From: Ilumatobacteraceae bacterium
Lineage (GTDB): Bacteria > Actinomycetota > Acidimicrobiia > Acidimicrobiales > Ilumatobacteraceae
DNA: 64,000 bases
Reading direction: 5' to 3'
NCBI GenBank assembly: GCA_013213745.1
Contig: JABSQH010000125.1
Span: 33,964-97,963 of the forward strand
The notes beneath the pieces were generated by a model that did no database searches, was not told where the DNA came from, and was given only the letters and a program-made list of their open reading frames with translations. This document shows, in pieces, positions 1-8,961 of this stretch; the stretch's first letter is position 1; the number at the start of each line of letters is the position of its first letter. A program made the position numbers and the translations under genes.

Positions 1-67
1 CTAGCCGGTCCGGCTGCGCCGTGGTCTGCCACCGAATCGGCACGGTCCCCTGCCACACTGGTCCGTC

Positions 68-640
68 GTGAGCCGGTCGAAGACGACGTCGATCAAGCGT
101 CCCGAGCAGCTGCCGACGGCGGCGGAGGAGGGCGAATCGCGGCTCGGCGACCTCAGCCGACCGATCCCGGTCGACAAACGCATCTTCCGCCGCTCGAAGG
201 TTGCGCTCGTCGCTGGCATTGGCGCCCTCGTCGTCGGAGTGGCGCTGGCAGCTGCGGTCTTCGTGCTCCCGTTGCAGACGTGGTTCGACCAAGACGACGC
301 GCTCGACGAGCGCCAGGCGCAGCTCGACGAACTGCAGCGTGTCAACGGTCAGTTGTCCGCCGAAGTCGAGCGCCTGCGCACCGACGACGGTGTCCGCGAG
401 GCGGCGCGCGAGGAGATCGGCTACGTCGATGCCGGCGAGGAGCGGTTCTCCGTTCGCCCGTTGCCGCCGCTGCCGCGCAATCTCCCGAACGGCTGGCCGT
501 ACAACGTCGCCGCCCAGATCATCTCGTTGCGCCAGAACCCGCCGGCCGAGCCCGTCGAGCCGGTACCGGATGCTCCAGCGCCGGCGTCACCAGACGCCAC
601 GACCGCACCACCGCCGAGCGACCCGGCTGCCGACGAGTAG
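68..640 (+). CDS. FtsB/DivIC-like septum formation initiator
   Basis: A 190-residue single-pass membrane protein of the septum-initiator (FtsB/DivIC) type, which in actinobacteria bridges divisome components FtsQ and FtsL and helps activate septal wall synthesis. A basic N-terminus leads into a hydrophobic helix at about residues 44-68. A heptad-rich coiled coil follows at about 76-104, then the family's AREEIGYV-type motif near 112-120. The last 40 residues are Pro/Ala/Asp rich and look disordered. The start is GTG; there is no in-frame ATG near the membrane helix. In many actinobacteria the next genes are DUF501 and an exopolyphosphatase, but here those lie about 16.6 kb downstream. Family assignment is firm, the exact partner set is inferred. 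Confidence 0.85.
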   Translation: MSRSKTTSIKRPEQLPTAAEEGESRLGDLSRPIPVDKRIFRRSKVALVAGIGALVVGVALAAAVFVLPLQTWFDQDDALDERQAQLDELQRVNGQLSAEVERLRTDDGVREAAREEIGYVDAGEERFSVRPLPPLPRNLPNGWPYNVAAQIISLRQNPPAEPVEPVPDAPAPASPDATTAPPPSDPAADE

Positions 641-655
641 GCCACCCTGAACGAC

Positions 656-694
656 CGATACGACATCAGGTGCCAGGCACCAGATGTCGTATCG
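656..694. repeat. Family A palindromic intergenic element, copy 1
   Basis: An almost perfect 39-bp inverted repeat: 19-nt arms (CGATACGACATCAGGTGCC and its complement with one mismatch) around a single central base. It lies 15 bp after the ftsB-like stop codon. Three shorter relatives occur in the window, all just after plus-strand genes. There is no T-tract, so it is not a classical intrinsic terminator, though it could end or stabilise a transcript. Confidence 0.85.
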
Positions 695-786
695 CCGGCT
701 CGCACGACTGCAGGCGATCACGAGCCGGCCGAGTAGGTTGCAGTCATACGGTTGATCCGGACGACCACACCATCGGGGGTTATGAC

Positions 787-3078
787 GTGGCAGGCAGCAT
801 TCTCGGCACTCGGGTTCAGCGCAAAGAGGATCCCAAGCTCCTCACCACAGGGGGCGAGTACGTCGACGACATCGTCGACGAGCGGTTGGCTGACGCTGCG
901 CATGTCGCCTATGCCCGCTCGCCCATCGCCCACGGCACGATCGGTTCGATCGACATCGACGAGGCGGCATCGATGCCGGGCGTGATCGGTGTGTTCACCG
1001 CCGAGTCGCTCAGTCTGGAGCCGATTCCCTCCTCGTTCAACCCGGTGGCCGCCACTGCACTGCTGGCACACGACAAGGTGCGCTTCGTCGGCGAGCCGAT
1101 CGCAGCTGTTGTCGCAGAGACACAGGCGCAGGCAGTCGACGCTGCGGAGACGATCTTCGCCGACATCGATCCGCTCCCGACGCTGATCGATCTCGAAGAA
1201 GCACTGGCCAGCGAGACGTTGATCTTCGATGAGGTCGGCTCGAACGCCGTGTTCAGCACCTCTGCGCTGGGCATGCCCGACAACAGCGACACCGACGAGT
1301 ACTTCGCCGATTGCGAGGTCGTGGTCACGGGGCGCTTCCTCAACCAGCGCGTGGCGCCGTGTCCGATGGAGGTGCGCGGGGCCGCCGCCACGTGGATCGA
1401 CGGACGTCTGTATCAATGGATGTCGACCCAGCACGCCCAAGGTGCCAAGAATCCGATCACCTCCGCCAATGGCGGCGACGAGGACACCGTGAGGGTCATC
1501 ACACCCGACGTCGGCGGTGGTTTCGGCGCCAAGATCGACGCCAACGCCGAAGAGATCCTCCTCGGTCGACTGAGCAAAGAGGTCGATCGCCCCGTGAAGT
1601 GGCGCGAGACGCGCAGCGAGTCGATGATGGCGATGCGCCACGGCCGCTCGCAGCTGCAGTACGTCACCATCGGCGGCACTCGCGATGGGCGGGTCACCCA
1701 CTACCAGCTCAACGCCATCCAAGACTGCGGCGCCTACGTCGCCATGGGCACGGTGCTCGGTCCTGTGTTCACCCGCCCGATGGCATGCGGTGTGTACGAC
1801 ATCGCCAACGCAGAGGCCCAGGCGGTGTCGGTCGTCACCAACACCACCCCGACCACCGCGTATCGCGGTGCCGGACGACCCGAAGCGACTGCGGCCATCG
1901 AACGAGCGATGGACCTGTTCGCCTACGAACTCGAGATGGATCCGGTCGAGGTCCGCCGCAAGAACCTCATCGCCAAGTTCGACGACGGGTTCACCACCGC
2001 CGTTGGGCAGACCTACGACGTCGGCGACTACGAGGGATCGCTCGACGCCGTGCTCGAAGCGGCCGACTACGCCGGCTTGCGGGCCGAGCAAGCCAACCGC
2101 CTGAACTCGAACTCCGACAAACAACTCGGGATCGGCGTGTCGATCTACGTCGAAGTCACCGGCGGCGTCGATCCGATGGGCGAGGCCGGACGCATCGAGG
2201 TCAACGACGACGGCACCGCGTCGGTGTACACCGGCACGTCGCCGCAAGGCCAGGGCCACGACACGGCGTGGTCGATGATCGCCAGCGAGCAGACCGGCAT
2301 CCCGATGGAGAACATCACGCTGGTGTGGGGCGACACCGACACCGTCCCCGTCGGCGGTGGCACCATGGGCTCGCGTTCGCTGCAGCAGGGCGGCATGGCG
2401 GTCAACCAGGCAGCGATCGAGCTGGTCGAAAAGGCCAAGGAGCTGGCGGCGAGCAAGCTCGAAGCCGACCCCGCCGACATCGTGCTCGACACCGATTCGG
2501 GCGCGTTCCACGTCGCTGGTACCCCGGCGGTGGCCACCACCTGGGCCGAGTTGGCGACCGACGCACGCGCAGCAGGGAACGCCCTCGACGTCGAGACGCG
2601 CTTCGAAGCCGGCCGGCCGACGTTCCCGTTCGGAGCGCACGTTGCGGTCGTCGAGGTCGACACGATCACCGGCGAGGTTCGTCACCTCAGGCAGGTGGCC
2701 TGCGACGACGCCGGCAAGGTCGTCAACCCGCTGCTGCTCGACGGACAGATCCACGGCGGCATTGCCCAAGGTGTCGCCCAAGCGTTGCTGGAAGAGGTGC
2801 GCTACGACGAAGACGGCAACCCGATCACGTCGAACCTCGCCGACTACGGCATGATCTCGGCGGCCGAGCTGCCGAGCTTCGAGGTGATCCACATGGAGAC
2901 ACCGACCTTCGTCAACCCGCTCGGCGTCAAGGGCATCGGCGAGTCGGGGACCATTGGTTCGACCCCGGCAGTACAGTCAGCAGTTGTCGACGCCTTGCGC
3001 CATCTCGGTGTCCGCCACCTCGACATGCCGGCGACAGCCGAGAAGGTGTGGCGGGCGATCGAGACCGCATCGGCCTGA
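787..3078 (+). CDS. Molybdopterin-binding large subunit, form II CoxL-like (xanthine dehydrogenase family)
   Basis: A 763-residue molybdenum hydroxylase large subunit, the usual length for CoxL-type proteins. It would hold the molybdopterin cytosine dinucleotide cofactor and oxidise a small substrate with water as oxygen donor. Visible hallmarks are GGGFGAK (243-249), the active-site loop AYRGAGR (358-364) and GIGESG with the conserved catalytic Glu at about 719. AYRGAGR marks form II CoxL-like enzymes; proven CO dehydrogenases of form I carry AYXCSFR, so CO oxidation should not be assumed. The start GTG follows a GGGGGT ribosome site; the open frame extends far upstream but without family-like sequence. 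Matching FeS and FAD subunits sit 4.5 kb downstream rather than adjacent. Confidence 0.88.
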   Translation: MAGSILGTRVQRKEDPKLLTTGGEYVDDIVDERLADAAHVAYARSPIAHGTIGSIDIDEAASMPGVIGVFTAESLSLEPIPSSFNPVAATALLAHDKVRFVGEPIAAVVAETQAQAVDAAETIFADIDPLPTLIDLEEALASETLIFDEVGSNAVFSTSALGMPDNSDTDEYFADCEVVVTGRFLNQRVAPCPMEVRGAAATWIDGRLYQWMSTQHAQGAKNPITSANGGDEDTVRVITPDVGGGFGAKIDANAEEILLGRLSKEVDRPVKWRETRSESMMAMRHGRSQLQYVTIGGTRDGRVTHYQLNAIQDCGAYVAMGTVLGPVFTRPMACGVYDIANAEAQAVSVVTNTTPTTAYRGAGRPEATAAIERAMDLFAYELEMDPVEVRRKNLIAKFDDGFTTAVGQTYDVGDYEGSLDAVLEAADYAGLRAEQANRLNSNSDKQLGIGVSIYVEVTGGVDPMGEAGRIEVNDDGTASVYTGTSPQGQGHDTAWSMIASEQTGIPMENITLVWGDTDTVPVGGGTMGSRSLQQGGMAVNQAAIELVEKAKELAASKLEADPADIVLDTDSGAFHVAGTPAVATTWAELATDARAAGNALDVETRFEAGRPTFPFGAHVAVVEVDTITGEVRHLRQVACDDAGKVVNPLLLDGQIHGGIAQGVAQALLEEVRYDEDGNPITSNLADYGMISAAELPSFEVIHMETPTFVNPLGVKGIGESGTIGSTPAVQSAVVDALRHLGVRHLDMPATAEKVWRAIETASA

Positions 3079-3103
3079 CGACCATCACCACGAGGAGACC
3101 CCC

Positions 3104-3664
3104 ATGACCGACATCGACCAGCGCCGGGCCACGTTCACCAGCTTCGAGGAGTCGACCGCCGAGGACTGGGCGATCATCGCCCCACAGCTGGCGGTCACGC
3201 AGTCGTTCGTCCCCGATCGGGTGATCGAGCTGCTACGAGCGCTGAAAACCGACCACGGCGGGTTCCCCGTCGATCGCCTCGAGCACAGCCTGCAAACTGC
3301 GACCCGCGCCGAACGCGACGGCATGGACGACGAGTACGTGCTGTGTGCGTTGCTGCACGACATCGGCGACACGCTGAGCCCGTACAACCATCCCGACATT
3401 GCGGCCGGGATTCTCAAGCCGTTCGTGTCGGAGGCCAACTACTTCATGGTCAAGAACCACGGGGAGTTCCAGGGCTACTACTTCTGGCAACACATCGGTA
3501 TGGACCCCAACACGCGCGACCGCCACCGGGACTCGCCGTATTTCGACTACGTCGAGGAGTTCTGCGCCAAGTACGACCAGACGGCCTTCGATGCGGACTA
3601 CCGCTCGAACCCGCTCGAACACTACGAGCCGCTGATTCGCGAACGACTCTCGCCACAGTCCTGA
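3104..3664 (+). CDS. HD-domain protein, possible diiron oxygenase or phosphohydrolase
   Basis: A 186-residue protein with an HD-type metal site: H61, the H85-D86 doublet in LLHDIGD, then H96, H119 and H130 as further candidate ligands. The pattern resembles small predicted HD phosphohydrolases and the PhnZ/inositol-oxygenase branch, in which the same fold holds a mixed-valence diiron centre and performs C-H or C-P oxygenation. Sequence alone does not decide between hydrolase and oxygenase. The start ATG is preceded by GAGGAG, 25 bp after the large-subunit stop, so the two are probably cotranscribed. Confidence 0.7.
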   Translation: MTDIDQRRATFTSFEESTAEDWAIIAPQLAVTQSFVPDRVIELLRALKTDHGGFPVDRLEHSLQTATRAERDGMDDEYVLCALLHDIGDTLSPYNHPDIAAGILKPFVSEANYFMVKNHGEFQGYYFWQHIGMDPNTRDRHRDSPYFDYVEEFCAKYDQTAFDADYRSNPLEHYEPLIRERLSPQS

Positions 3665-3693
3665 GATTGCAACTGCGGTCTCCCCGACGCCTG

Positions 3694-3728
3694 GTGCGAC
3701 AGTTGGTGCCCGGCACCTGATGTCGCAC
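3694..3728. repeat. Family A palindromic intergenic element, copy 2
   Basis: A 35-bp inverted repeat with core GGTGCC-C-GGCACC and outer arms GTGCGAC/GTCGCAC, imperfect between core and ends. It starts 30 bp after the HD-domain gene and lies just upstream of the ABC transporter operon. It shares GGCACCTGATGTCG with copy 1. Confidence 0.75.
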
Positions 3729-3788
3729 GAGCGCGGCGCGTGATTGGGCACCGTGTCAATTGCTGAACGACCTGACAAACTGACGGCG

Positions 3789-4790
3789 ATGTCGCCCACC
3801 GCACCAATCGTCACCGAAGGGCTTCAGCGCTACTTCGGCTCGGGCGACGATCTCGTCAAGGCCGTCGACGGTGTCGACCTCGAGATCAAACCTGGCGAGG
3901 TCTTCGGGTTCCTCGGCCCGAACGGGGCGGGGAAGTCCACCACGGTCCGCATGCTGACCACCCTGCTGCGCCCCACCGGCGGTGCGGCTTTCGTCGCCGG
4001 CTACGACATCGTCGCTCAGGCCAACGAGGTGCGCCGCAACATCGGCGTTGCGCTGCAGGATGCGGCGATCGATCCGCTGATGACCGGTGCCGAGCTGTTG
4101 CAGCTCCAGGCCGTGCTCTATGGCTTGCCGCGGAGCCAGCACCAGACCAAGGCGTCCGAACTGCTCGAGCGCGTCGGGCTCACCGCTGCCGCCGATCGCC
4201 GCGTGGGCACCTACTCGGGTGGGATGCGCCGGCGCCTCGACCTCGCCCTGTCGTTGATCCACGAACCATCGGTGCTGTTCCTTGACGAGCCGACCACGGG
4301 CCTCGATCCGCTCAGCCGGATGAACCTGTGGGAAGAGATCCGTCGCTTGAACCACGACGGCACCACCGTGCTGCTGACCACGCAGTATCTCGAAGAAGCC
4401 GACCAACTCGCCGAGCGCATCGCCATCATCGACCACGGGGTCATCGTGCGCGAGGGCGAACCAGAAGCCCTCAAGACCAGCGTCGGCTGCCCGACGTTGT
4501 TCGTCTCGGTCGAGCGCGACGAAGAGGACACCGCCACCGAGGTGCTCGGCCGCTTCGGCGACCTCCGCCCGAGCCACGAAGGCACTCTGGGCGTCGGCCT
4601 GTTGCACGGCCCCGGCGAGGTCTCGAACGTCGTGCGCCAGCTCGACGAGGCCGGTGTGGCGGTGCGCAACCTCGAACTGCACGAGCCAAGCCTCGACGAC
4701 GTCTTCGCCGAGGCGACCGGCTATCGCCTCGAAGGCGCTGCCGAGAACCCGGACGGTGGCGACGGGTCAGACGAGGTGGACGACAAATGA
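3789..4790 (+). CDS. ABC exporter ATP-binding protein, DrrA type
   Basis: A 333-residue nucleotide-binding subunit of a drug- or lipid-type ABC-2 exporter. Walker A GPNGAGKST is at 43-51, signature YSGGM at 142-146 and Walker B VLFLDEP at 162-168. The C-terminal ~100 residues have the DrrA-like extension ending in a SLDDVFAEATG motif. It is followed by two ABC-2 permeases with ATGA overlaps, so all three form one operon and probably one complex. Alternative upstream starts (TTG 3744, GTG 3753) exist; ATG 3789 places the domain start as expected. The substrate is unknown. Confidence 0.87.
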   Translation: MSPTAPIVTEGLQRYFGSGDDLVKAVDGVDLEIKPGEVFGFLGPNGAGKSTTVRMLTTLLRPTGGAAFVAGYDIVAQANEVRRNIGVALQDAAIDPLMTGAELLQLQAVLYGLPRSQHQTKASELLERVGLTAAADRRVGTYSGGMRRRLDLALSLIHEPSVLFLDEPTTGLDPLSRMNLWEEIRRLNHDGTTVLLTTQYLEEADQLAERIAIIDHGVIVREGEPEALKTSVGCPTLFVSVERDEEDTATEVLGRFGDLRPSHEGTLGVGLLHGPGEVSNVVRQLDEAGVAVRNLELHEPSLDDVFAEATGYRLEGAAENPDGGDGSDEVDDK

Positions 4791-5602
4791 CCGCCGTCGT
4801 CGCCCGGCCGTCGAGTGTCGATCTCGAGCCGTCACTCGGGGCGCAGACCTGGGAGATGTCGAAGCGGGCGATCATCGCCCTCGCCCGCCAGCCGGCGCTC
4901 GTCGTTCCGTCCCTGGTGTTCCCGTTGTTCTTCTTGGCCCTCGGCTCGTCGTCGTTCGCCCGAGCGATCAATCTGCCCGGGTTCCCCGAGGTCGACTCAT
5001 ACCTCGACTTCGGCGTCGCCGGAGCGATCATGCAGGGCGTGTTGTTCGGCTCGGTCACCGGCGCTGCGGCGCTGGCCACCGACATCGAGAACGGTTTCTT
5101 CGACCGACTGATCGCCTCGCCGGTCGCCCGCCCGAGCATCATCGTCGGCCGGCTTGCCGGCGCCATGGCGTTCGGCGCGGCACAAACCGTGTTCTTCCTG
5201 GTCGTGTTACTGCCGTTCGGGCTGAACGTCGAAGGTGGTGTACTCGGCGGCCTGGTGCTCGTGGCGTCTGGCACGCTGATCTCGCTCTGCGTCGGTGCGC
5301 TGATGTCGATGATGGCGTTGCGCACCGGCTCATCCGAGGCCGTCCAGGGCGCGTTTCCGCTGCTGTTCATCCTGCTGTTCTTCTCGTCGGCGTTCTTTCC
5401 CCGCCAGACGATGCAGGGCGTCTACGGGGACCTCGCCGGCTACAACCCGGTGTCGTACATCATCGAAGGCATGCGCGACATCGTCATCGACGGCGTCAGC
5501 GCATGGGCCGTGGTGCGCGCCGTGCTGATCCCGGCGGCACTCTGCGTCTTCACCGTGTTACTGGCGATGCGCTCGATGAACAAGAGGCTCGCCCGCGGAT
5601 GA
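4787..5602 (+). CDS. ABC-2 type exporter permease (first)
   Basis: A 271-residue integral membrane protein of the ABC-2 permease family with about six hydrophobic helices. It carries the family pattern ENGFFDRLIASPVAR in the first cytoplasmic segment and a YNPVSYIIEGMR motif before the last helix. It overlaps the ATPase stop by four bases (ATGA). It would form the membrane channel with the second permease. Confidence 0.88.
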   Translation: MTAVVARPSSVDLEPSLGAQTWEMSKRAIIALARQPALVVPSLVFPLFFLALGSSSFARAINLPGFPEVDSYLDFGVAGAIMQGVLFGSVTGAAALATDIENGFFDRLIASPVARPSIIVGRLAGAMAFGAAQTVFFLVVLLPFGLNVEGGVLGGLVLVASGTLISLCVGALMSMMALRTGSSEAVQGAFPLLFILLFFSSAFFPRQTMQGVYGDLAGYNPVSYIIEGMRDIVIDGVSAWAVVRAVLIPAALCVFTVLLAMRSMNKRLARG

Positions 5603-6432
5603 GCATCGACTCCACCACCCGCACGACGAAGTCGGGCAGCGGACACAAGCCGCGATCGGTGGCATTCACCGCACTGTGGCCCTCTTCGGTCGGCCTCGGC
5701 ATGCGCAACGTGCGCAACATCCGCCGTCTCCCCAGCGCGTTCTTGCCGTCGCTGCTGATGCCGATCATCCAGGCGGTCGCCTTCTCCGGCACGTTCTTCG
5801 CGGTCACACAGATCCCCGGATTTCCCACCGATCGGTCGATCAATTGGTACCTCCCGCTCGGCGTGATACTGGGCTGCGGATTCGCCGGCATCGGCGTCGG
5901 CTTCACCACGGTGCGCGACATCGAGTCGGGCTTTTACGACCGCCTCCGGATGACGCCGGTGCCACGACTCGCGCTGATCACCGGGCCCACCCTCGGCGCG
6001 CTGATCAGAGCGCTGGTGGTGACCACCACCGTGTTCTTGGTCGGCCTGCTGATCGGCGCCCGACTCACCGACGGCATGCTCGGCCTGCTGATGCTGTATG
6101 TGGCCAGCCTGGGCGTGGCCACGCTCGGCACGTTCTGGGGCCTCGCGCTCGCCTATCGCTTCCGCGACATGCGCGGTGCGGCGATCATGCAGCTCACGTT
6201 CTTCCTCGCGCTGTTCCTGTCCGACGCGCAGACGCCGCTCTCGGTCATGGAGGGCTGGCTGCACGGTGTGGCCAGAGTCAATCCGTTCACCAACATCTTG
6301 CGCCTCGGCCGCCAAGGCTTCCTCGGCGACGTCACCTGGGCCAACACGTGGGGCGGCCTCGTCGCCATCGCCGCAATCTGCGCGCTGACGTTGTGGTTCG
6401 CCGTCGCCAGCCTGAACCGACTCCGCGACTGA
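5599..6432 (+). CDS. ABC-2 type exporter permease (second)
   Basis: A 277-residue ABC-2 permease paralogue of the preceding gene. It has the equivalent DIESGFYDRLRMTPVPR segment and a VNPFTNILRLGRQ motif near the C-terminus, with six predicted membrane segments. The start overlaps the previous stop (ATGA). Two different permeases with one ATPase suggest a heterodimeric channel. Confidence 0.88.
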   Translation: MSIDSTTRTTKSGSGHKPRSVAFTALWPSSVGLGMRNVRNIRRLPSAFLPSLLMPIIQAVAFSGTFFAVTQIPGFPTDRSINWYLPLGVILGCGFAGIGVGFTTVRDIESGFYDRLRMTPVPRLALITGPTLGALIRALVVTTTVFLVGLLIGARLTDGMLGLLMLYVASLGVATLGTFWGLALAYRFRDMRGAAIMQLTFFLALFLSDAQTPLSVMEGWLHGVARVNPFTNILRLGRQGFLGDVTWANTWGGLVAIAAICALTLWFAVASLNRLRD

Positions 6433-7100
6433 TGCGCACCCACGTCCTCGTCGACCTCGACGGCACGATCTCGGACTCTTCGGTCGGCATCGCCCGATCG
6501 CTGCAGCACGCCTTCCGCACCTGCGGATACCGTCCACCGACCGACGCGGAAGTGCGCGCCGCCATCGGCCCACCGTTCGAGATCACCTTCCCGAAGATGG
6601 GCATTCCCGAACGCGACATCGAGCGCGTCATCACGGCATACCGCCAGCGTTACGAGGACATCGGCCTGTTCGAAAACGAGATGTACGACGGCATCGGCGC
6701 CATGCTCACCGAGCTCGGTGAGCAGTACACGTTGGCGCTGGCCACCGCCAAGCCCCAACACTCCGCCGTGCGGATCACCGAGCACTTCGGCCTCACCGAC
6801 CACTTCGCGTACCAAGCCGGCGCCAGCCCCGAGGTGGCGTCGGGCCGGCGCACCAAAGCCGACGTCATCGGCCACGCGTTCGACCAGCTCGGCATCGACG
6901 CCGGCGGTCACGTCGTGATGCTCGGCGACCGCGACCACGACGTCGAAGGCGCAACCGCCCACGGCATCGACTGCATCGGGGTCACATGGGGATTCGGCTC
7001 ACCCGCCGAGCTCCGCGACGCTGGCGCCGTCGCCGTCGTCGATCGACCGAGCGACGTTGCAGCTGCGGTGTCAGCGACCTACCGTTCGGGGCAACGATGA
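6432..7100 (+). CDS. HAD-family hydrolase, phosphoglycolate phosphatase-like
   Basis: A 222-residue haloacid-dehalogenase phosphatase of the Gph/PGP subgroup. Motif I DLDGT is at residues 8-12 with a helical cap after it; motif II is in LALATAKP, and motif IV is GDRDHDVEGA towards the C-terminus. The Asp pair gives the phospho-aspartate nucleophile and acid/base. Its ATG shares one base with the preceding permease stop, so it belongs to the exporter operon. The physiological phosphate ester is not predictable from context. Confidence 0.85.
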   Translation: MRTHVLVDLDGTISDSSVGIARSLQHAFRTCGYRPPTDAEVRAAIGPPFEITFPKMGIPERDIERVITAYRQRYEDIGLFENEMYDGIGAMLTELGEQYTLALATAKPQHSAVRITEHFGLTDHFAYQAGASPEVASGRRTKADVIGHAFDQLGIDAGGHVVMLGDRDHDVEGATAHGIDCIGVTWGFGSPAELRDAGAVAVVDRPSDVAAAVSATYRSGQR

Positions 7101-7561
7101 GTACCGCCTTCGAGCCGAACGTGTCGCCAGACGACGCCGAGCCGTCGGCGGCTGCGATTCCCCGGTCGAGCGCGGGTGCACCTGCGACGGTGCCAAGCAT
7201 CAGCGACCGGCCCGCCGACCGCTTCATGCGCCGCTTGCTCTGGCTGCCAGAAGGCACCACGTCGACGGCGGCTGAAGCCCGCTCGGCCTTCCAGAAGTCG
7301 CTGCTCGTCACCACCTGCCGATGTCTGCTGATGTACATCGTCTTGCCGTTCGTGCTGCCCGCAGTGGGAATCGCCCGCGGGGTCGGACCAGCGATCGGGC
7401 TGGCGATCGGGCTCGTCGCCATCGTGTCGATCGTCTACTCGATTCGTCGATTCTGGCGGGCCAACCACTCCAAACGCTGGCACTACACCGTTTTCGGCAC
7501 GGTCATCATCGGGTTTCTGATCTACCTCTCGGTGAAAGACATCGTCACGCTGCTGACCTGA
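7097..7561 (+). CDS. Hypothetical membrane protein
   Basis: A 154-residue protein overlapping the HAD gene by ATGA. The first ~50 residues are hydrophilic and Ala/Pro rich. Three hydrophobic segments follow (about 72-88, 92-112 and 128-148), with basic RRFWRANHSKRWH between the last two. I do not recognise a named family. Operon position suggests expression with the exporter and phosphatase. Confidence 0.7.
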   Translation: MSTAFEPNVSPDDAEPSAAAIPRSSAGAPATVPSISDRPADRFMRRLLWLPEGTTSTAAEARSAFQKSLLVTTCRCLLMYIVLPFVLPAVGIARGVGPAIGLAIGLVAIVSIVYSIRRFWRANHSKRWHYTVFGTVIIGFLIYLSVKDIVTLLT

Positions 7562-7630
7562 CCCCCGGATGTAACGCGCGGCGCGCGAATGGGGCATGAT
7601 GTGGGAGTTCGTCGACCACTGGGGGGTTTC

Positions 7631-8095
7631 GTGAACGTCACACTGACGATCAACGGCACAGCACATACCTACGATCTCGAGCCGCGGACGCTGTTAGTGC
7701 AGCTGATCCGCGAGCACGCCGGGCTCACCGGCACGAACATCGGTTGCGACACATCGTCGTGCGGGGCCTGTTCGGTCCACCTCGACGGCGAGGCGGTGAA
7801 GAGCTGCACGTTGCTCGCAGTACAGGCCGATGGTGCCGACGTCACCACGATCGAAGGCATGGCGTCGGCCGACGGCACGATGCACCCGGTACAGCAGGCA
7901 TTCATGGACGAGCACGGCCTGCAGTGCGGGTTCTGCACGCCGGGGATGGTGATGGCGGCCTCGAGCCTGCTGGCCGAGAACCCCAGCCCGACCGACGAGG
8001 ACGTGCGCATCGGGCTCGAAGGCAACCTGTGCCGTTGCACCGGGTACCACAACATCGTCAAAGCGGTGCTCACAGCATCGGGGGCGGACCAATGA
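7631..8095 (+). CDS. Molybdenum hydroxylase [2Fe-2S] small subunit, CoxS-like
   Basis: A 154-residue small subunit with two [2Fe-2S] clusters. The plant-ferredoxin-type N-terminal cluster uses C39, C44, C47 and C59; the helical C-terminal cluster uses C99, C102, C134 and C136 (CGFC and CRC motifs). It passes electrons from the molybdenum centre to FAD in the medium subunit. The chosen start is GTG 7631 after GGGGGGT; an upstream in-frame start at 7589 would add a non-homologous leader. It overlaps the medium-subunit gene by ATGA. Confidence 0.92.
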   Translation: MNVTLTINGTAHTYDLEPRTLLVQLIREHAGLTGTNIGCDTSSCGACSVHLDGEAVKSCTLLAVQADGADVTTIEGMASADGTMHPVQQAFMDEHGLQCGFCTPGMVMAASSLLAENPSPTDEDVRIGLEGNLCRCTGYHNIVKAVLTASGADQ

Positions 8096-8916
8096 TCCCC
8101 GCACCATTCGATTACGTCCGGGCCGAGTCGACCGAAGAGGCGATCGCGCTCGTCGGCCAACACGGCGACGAATCCAAGTTCATCGCCGGCGGGCACAGCT
8201 TGTTGCCGCTGATGAAACTGCGTCTGGCCCAACCGAGCGTGCTGATCGACATCGGCCGCGTCACCGACCTGTCGTACGTCCGTGACGCAGGCGACCACGT
8301 GGCGATCGGTGCCCTTACCCGGCACATGGACGTGGAAACGTCCGAGGTGTTGCGCGAGCACGCTCCATTGCTGGCCCACGCCACGAGTCATGTCGGTGAC
8401 CCGCAGGTACGCCACCGCGGCACGATCGGCGGCTCGATCGCGCACGCCGATCCGGCGTCTGATCTTCCTGCCGTCGCACTTGCCTTGGGTGCTACCTACG
8501 TCGCGCAGGGGCCGAACGGCACCCGCGAAATCGCTGCTGCCGATTTCGCCACGTCGTATCTCGAGTCAGCGCTCGCCGACGACGAGCTGCTCACCGAGAT
8601 CCGGGTGCCGAAAATGAACGGCGCCGGCTGGGGCTTCGAGAAGTTCAATCGCCGCGCTCAGGACTGGGCGATCGTCGGCGTTGCTGCGTGGCGCCGCAAC
8701 GGCGATGCCGGTGTGGCCCTGGTGAACATGGGCTCGACGCCGGTGTTGGCGACCGGGGTCGTCTCGGCGCTCGCCGACGGTGCATCGGTGGCCGATGCCG
8801 CACAACTGGCCGCAGACGGCACCGACCCGCAACCCGATCTGAACGCCAGTATCGAGTATCGCCAGCATCTCGCCCGGGCCCTGACCAAGCGGGCGCTCGA
8901 CATCGCATCGAGCTAG
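8092..8916 (+). CDS. Molybdenum hydroxylase FAD-binding medium subunit, CoxM-like
   Basis: A 274-residue flavoprotein subunit of the CoxM/xanthine dehydrogenase FAD-domain family. FAD-binding signatures AGGHS (32-36) and TIGGS (111-115) are present, and the C-terminal half fits the CO dehydrogenase flavoprotein domain. Translationally coupled to the small subunit. Together with the large subunit at 787 it would complete an L2M2S2-type enzyme. It ends 45 bp from a convergent SDR gene. Confidence 0.9.
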   Translation: MIPAPFDYVRAESTEEAIALVGQHGDESKFIAGGHSLLPLMKLRLAQPSVLIDIGRVTDLSYVRDAGDHVAIGALTRHMDVETSEVLREHAPLLAHATSHVGDPQVRHRGTIGGSIAHADPASDLPAVALALGATYVAQGPNGTREIAAADFATSYLESALADDELLTEIRVPKMNGAGWGFEKFNRRAQDWAIVGVAAWRRNGDAGVALVNMGSTPVLATGVVSALADGASVADAAQLAADGTDPQPDLNASIEYRQHLARALTKRALDIASS

Positions 8917-8961
8917 CAATCCAACGCGGCGTCATCCGCGGTCCGACCCCAGCTGTGACGC

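Noticed and set aside
718..2892. A 724-codon open frame antisense to the CoxL-like gene, and similar long antisense frames elsewhere.
   Set aside because: Composition is Arg/Asp/His-rich with no domain pattern. It mirrors codon bias of the GC-rich sense gene, whose motifs are intact.
787..3078. Calling the hydroxylase a CO dehydrogenase.
   Set aside because: Active-site loop AYRGAGR is form II, not the AYXCSFR of proven CO dehydrogenases.
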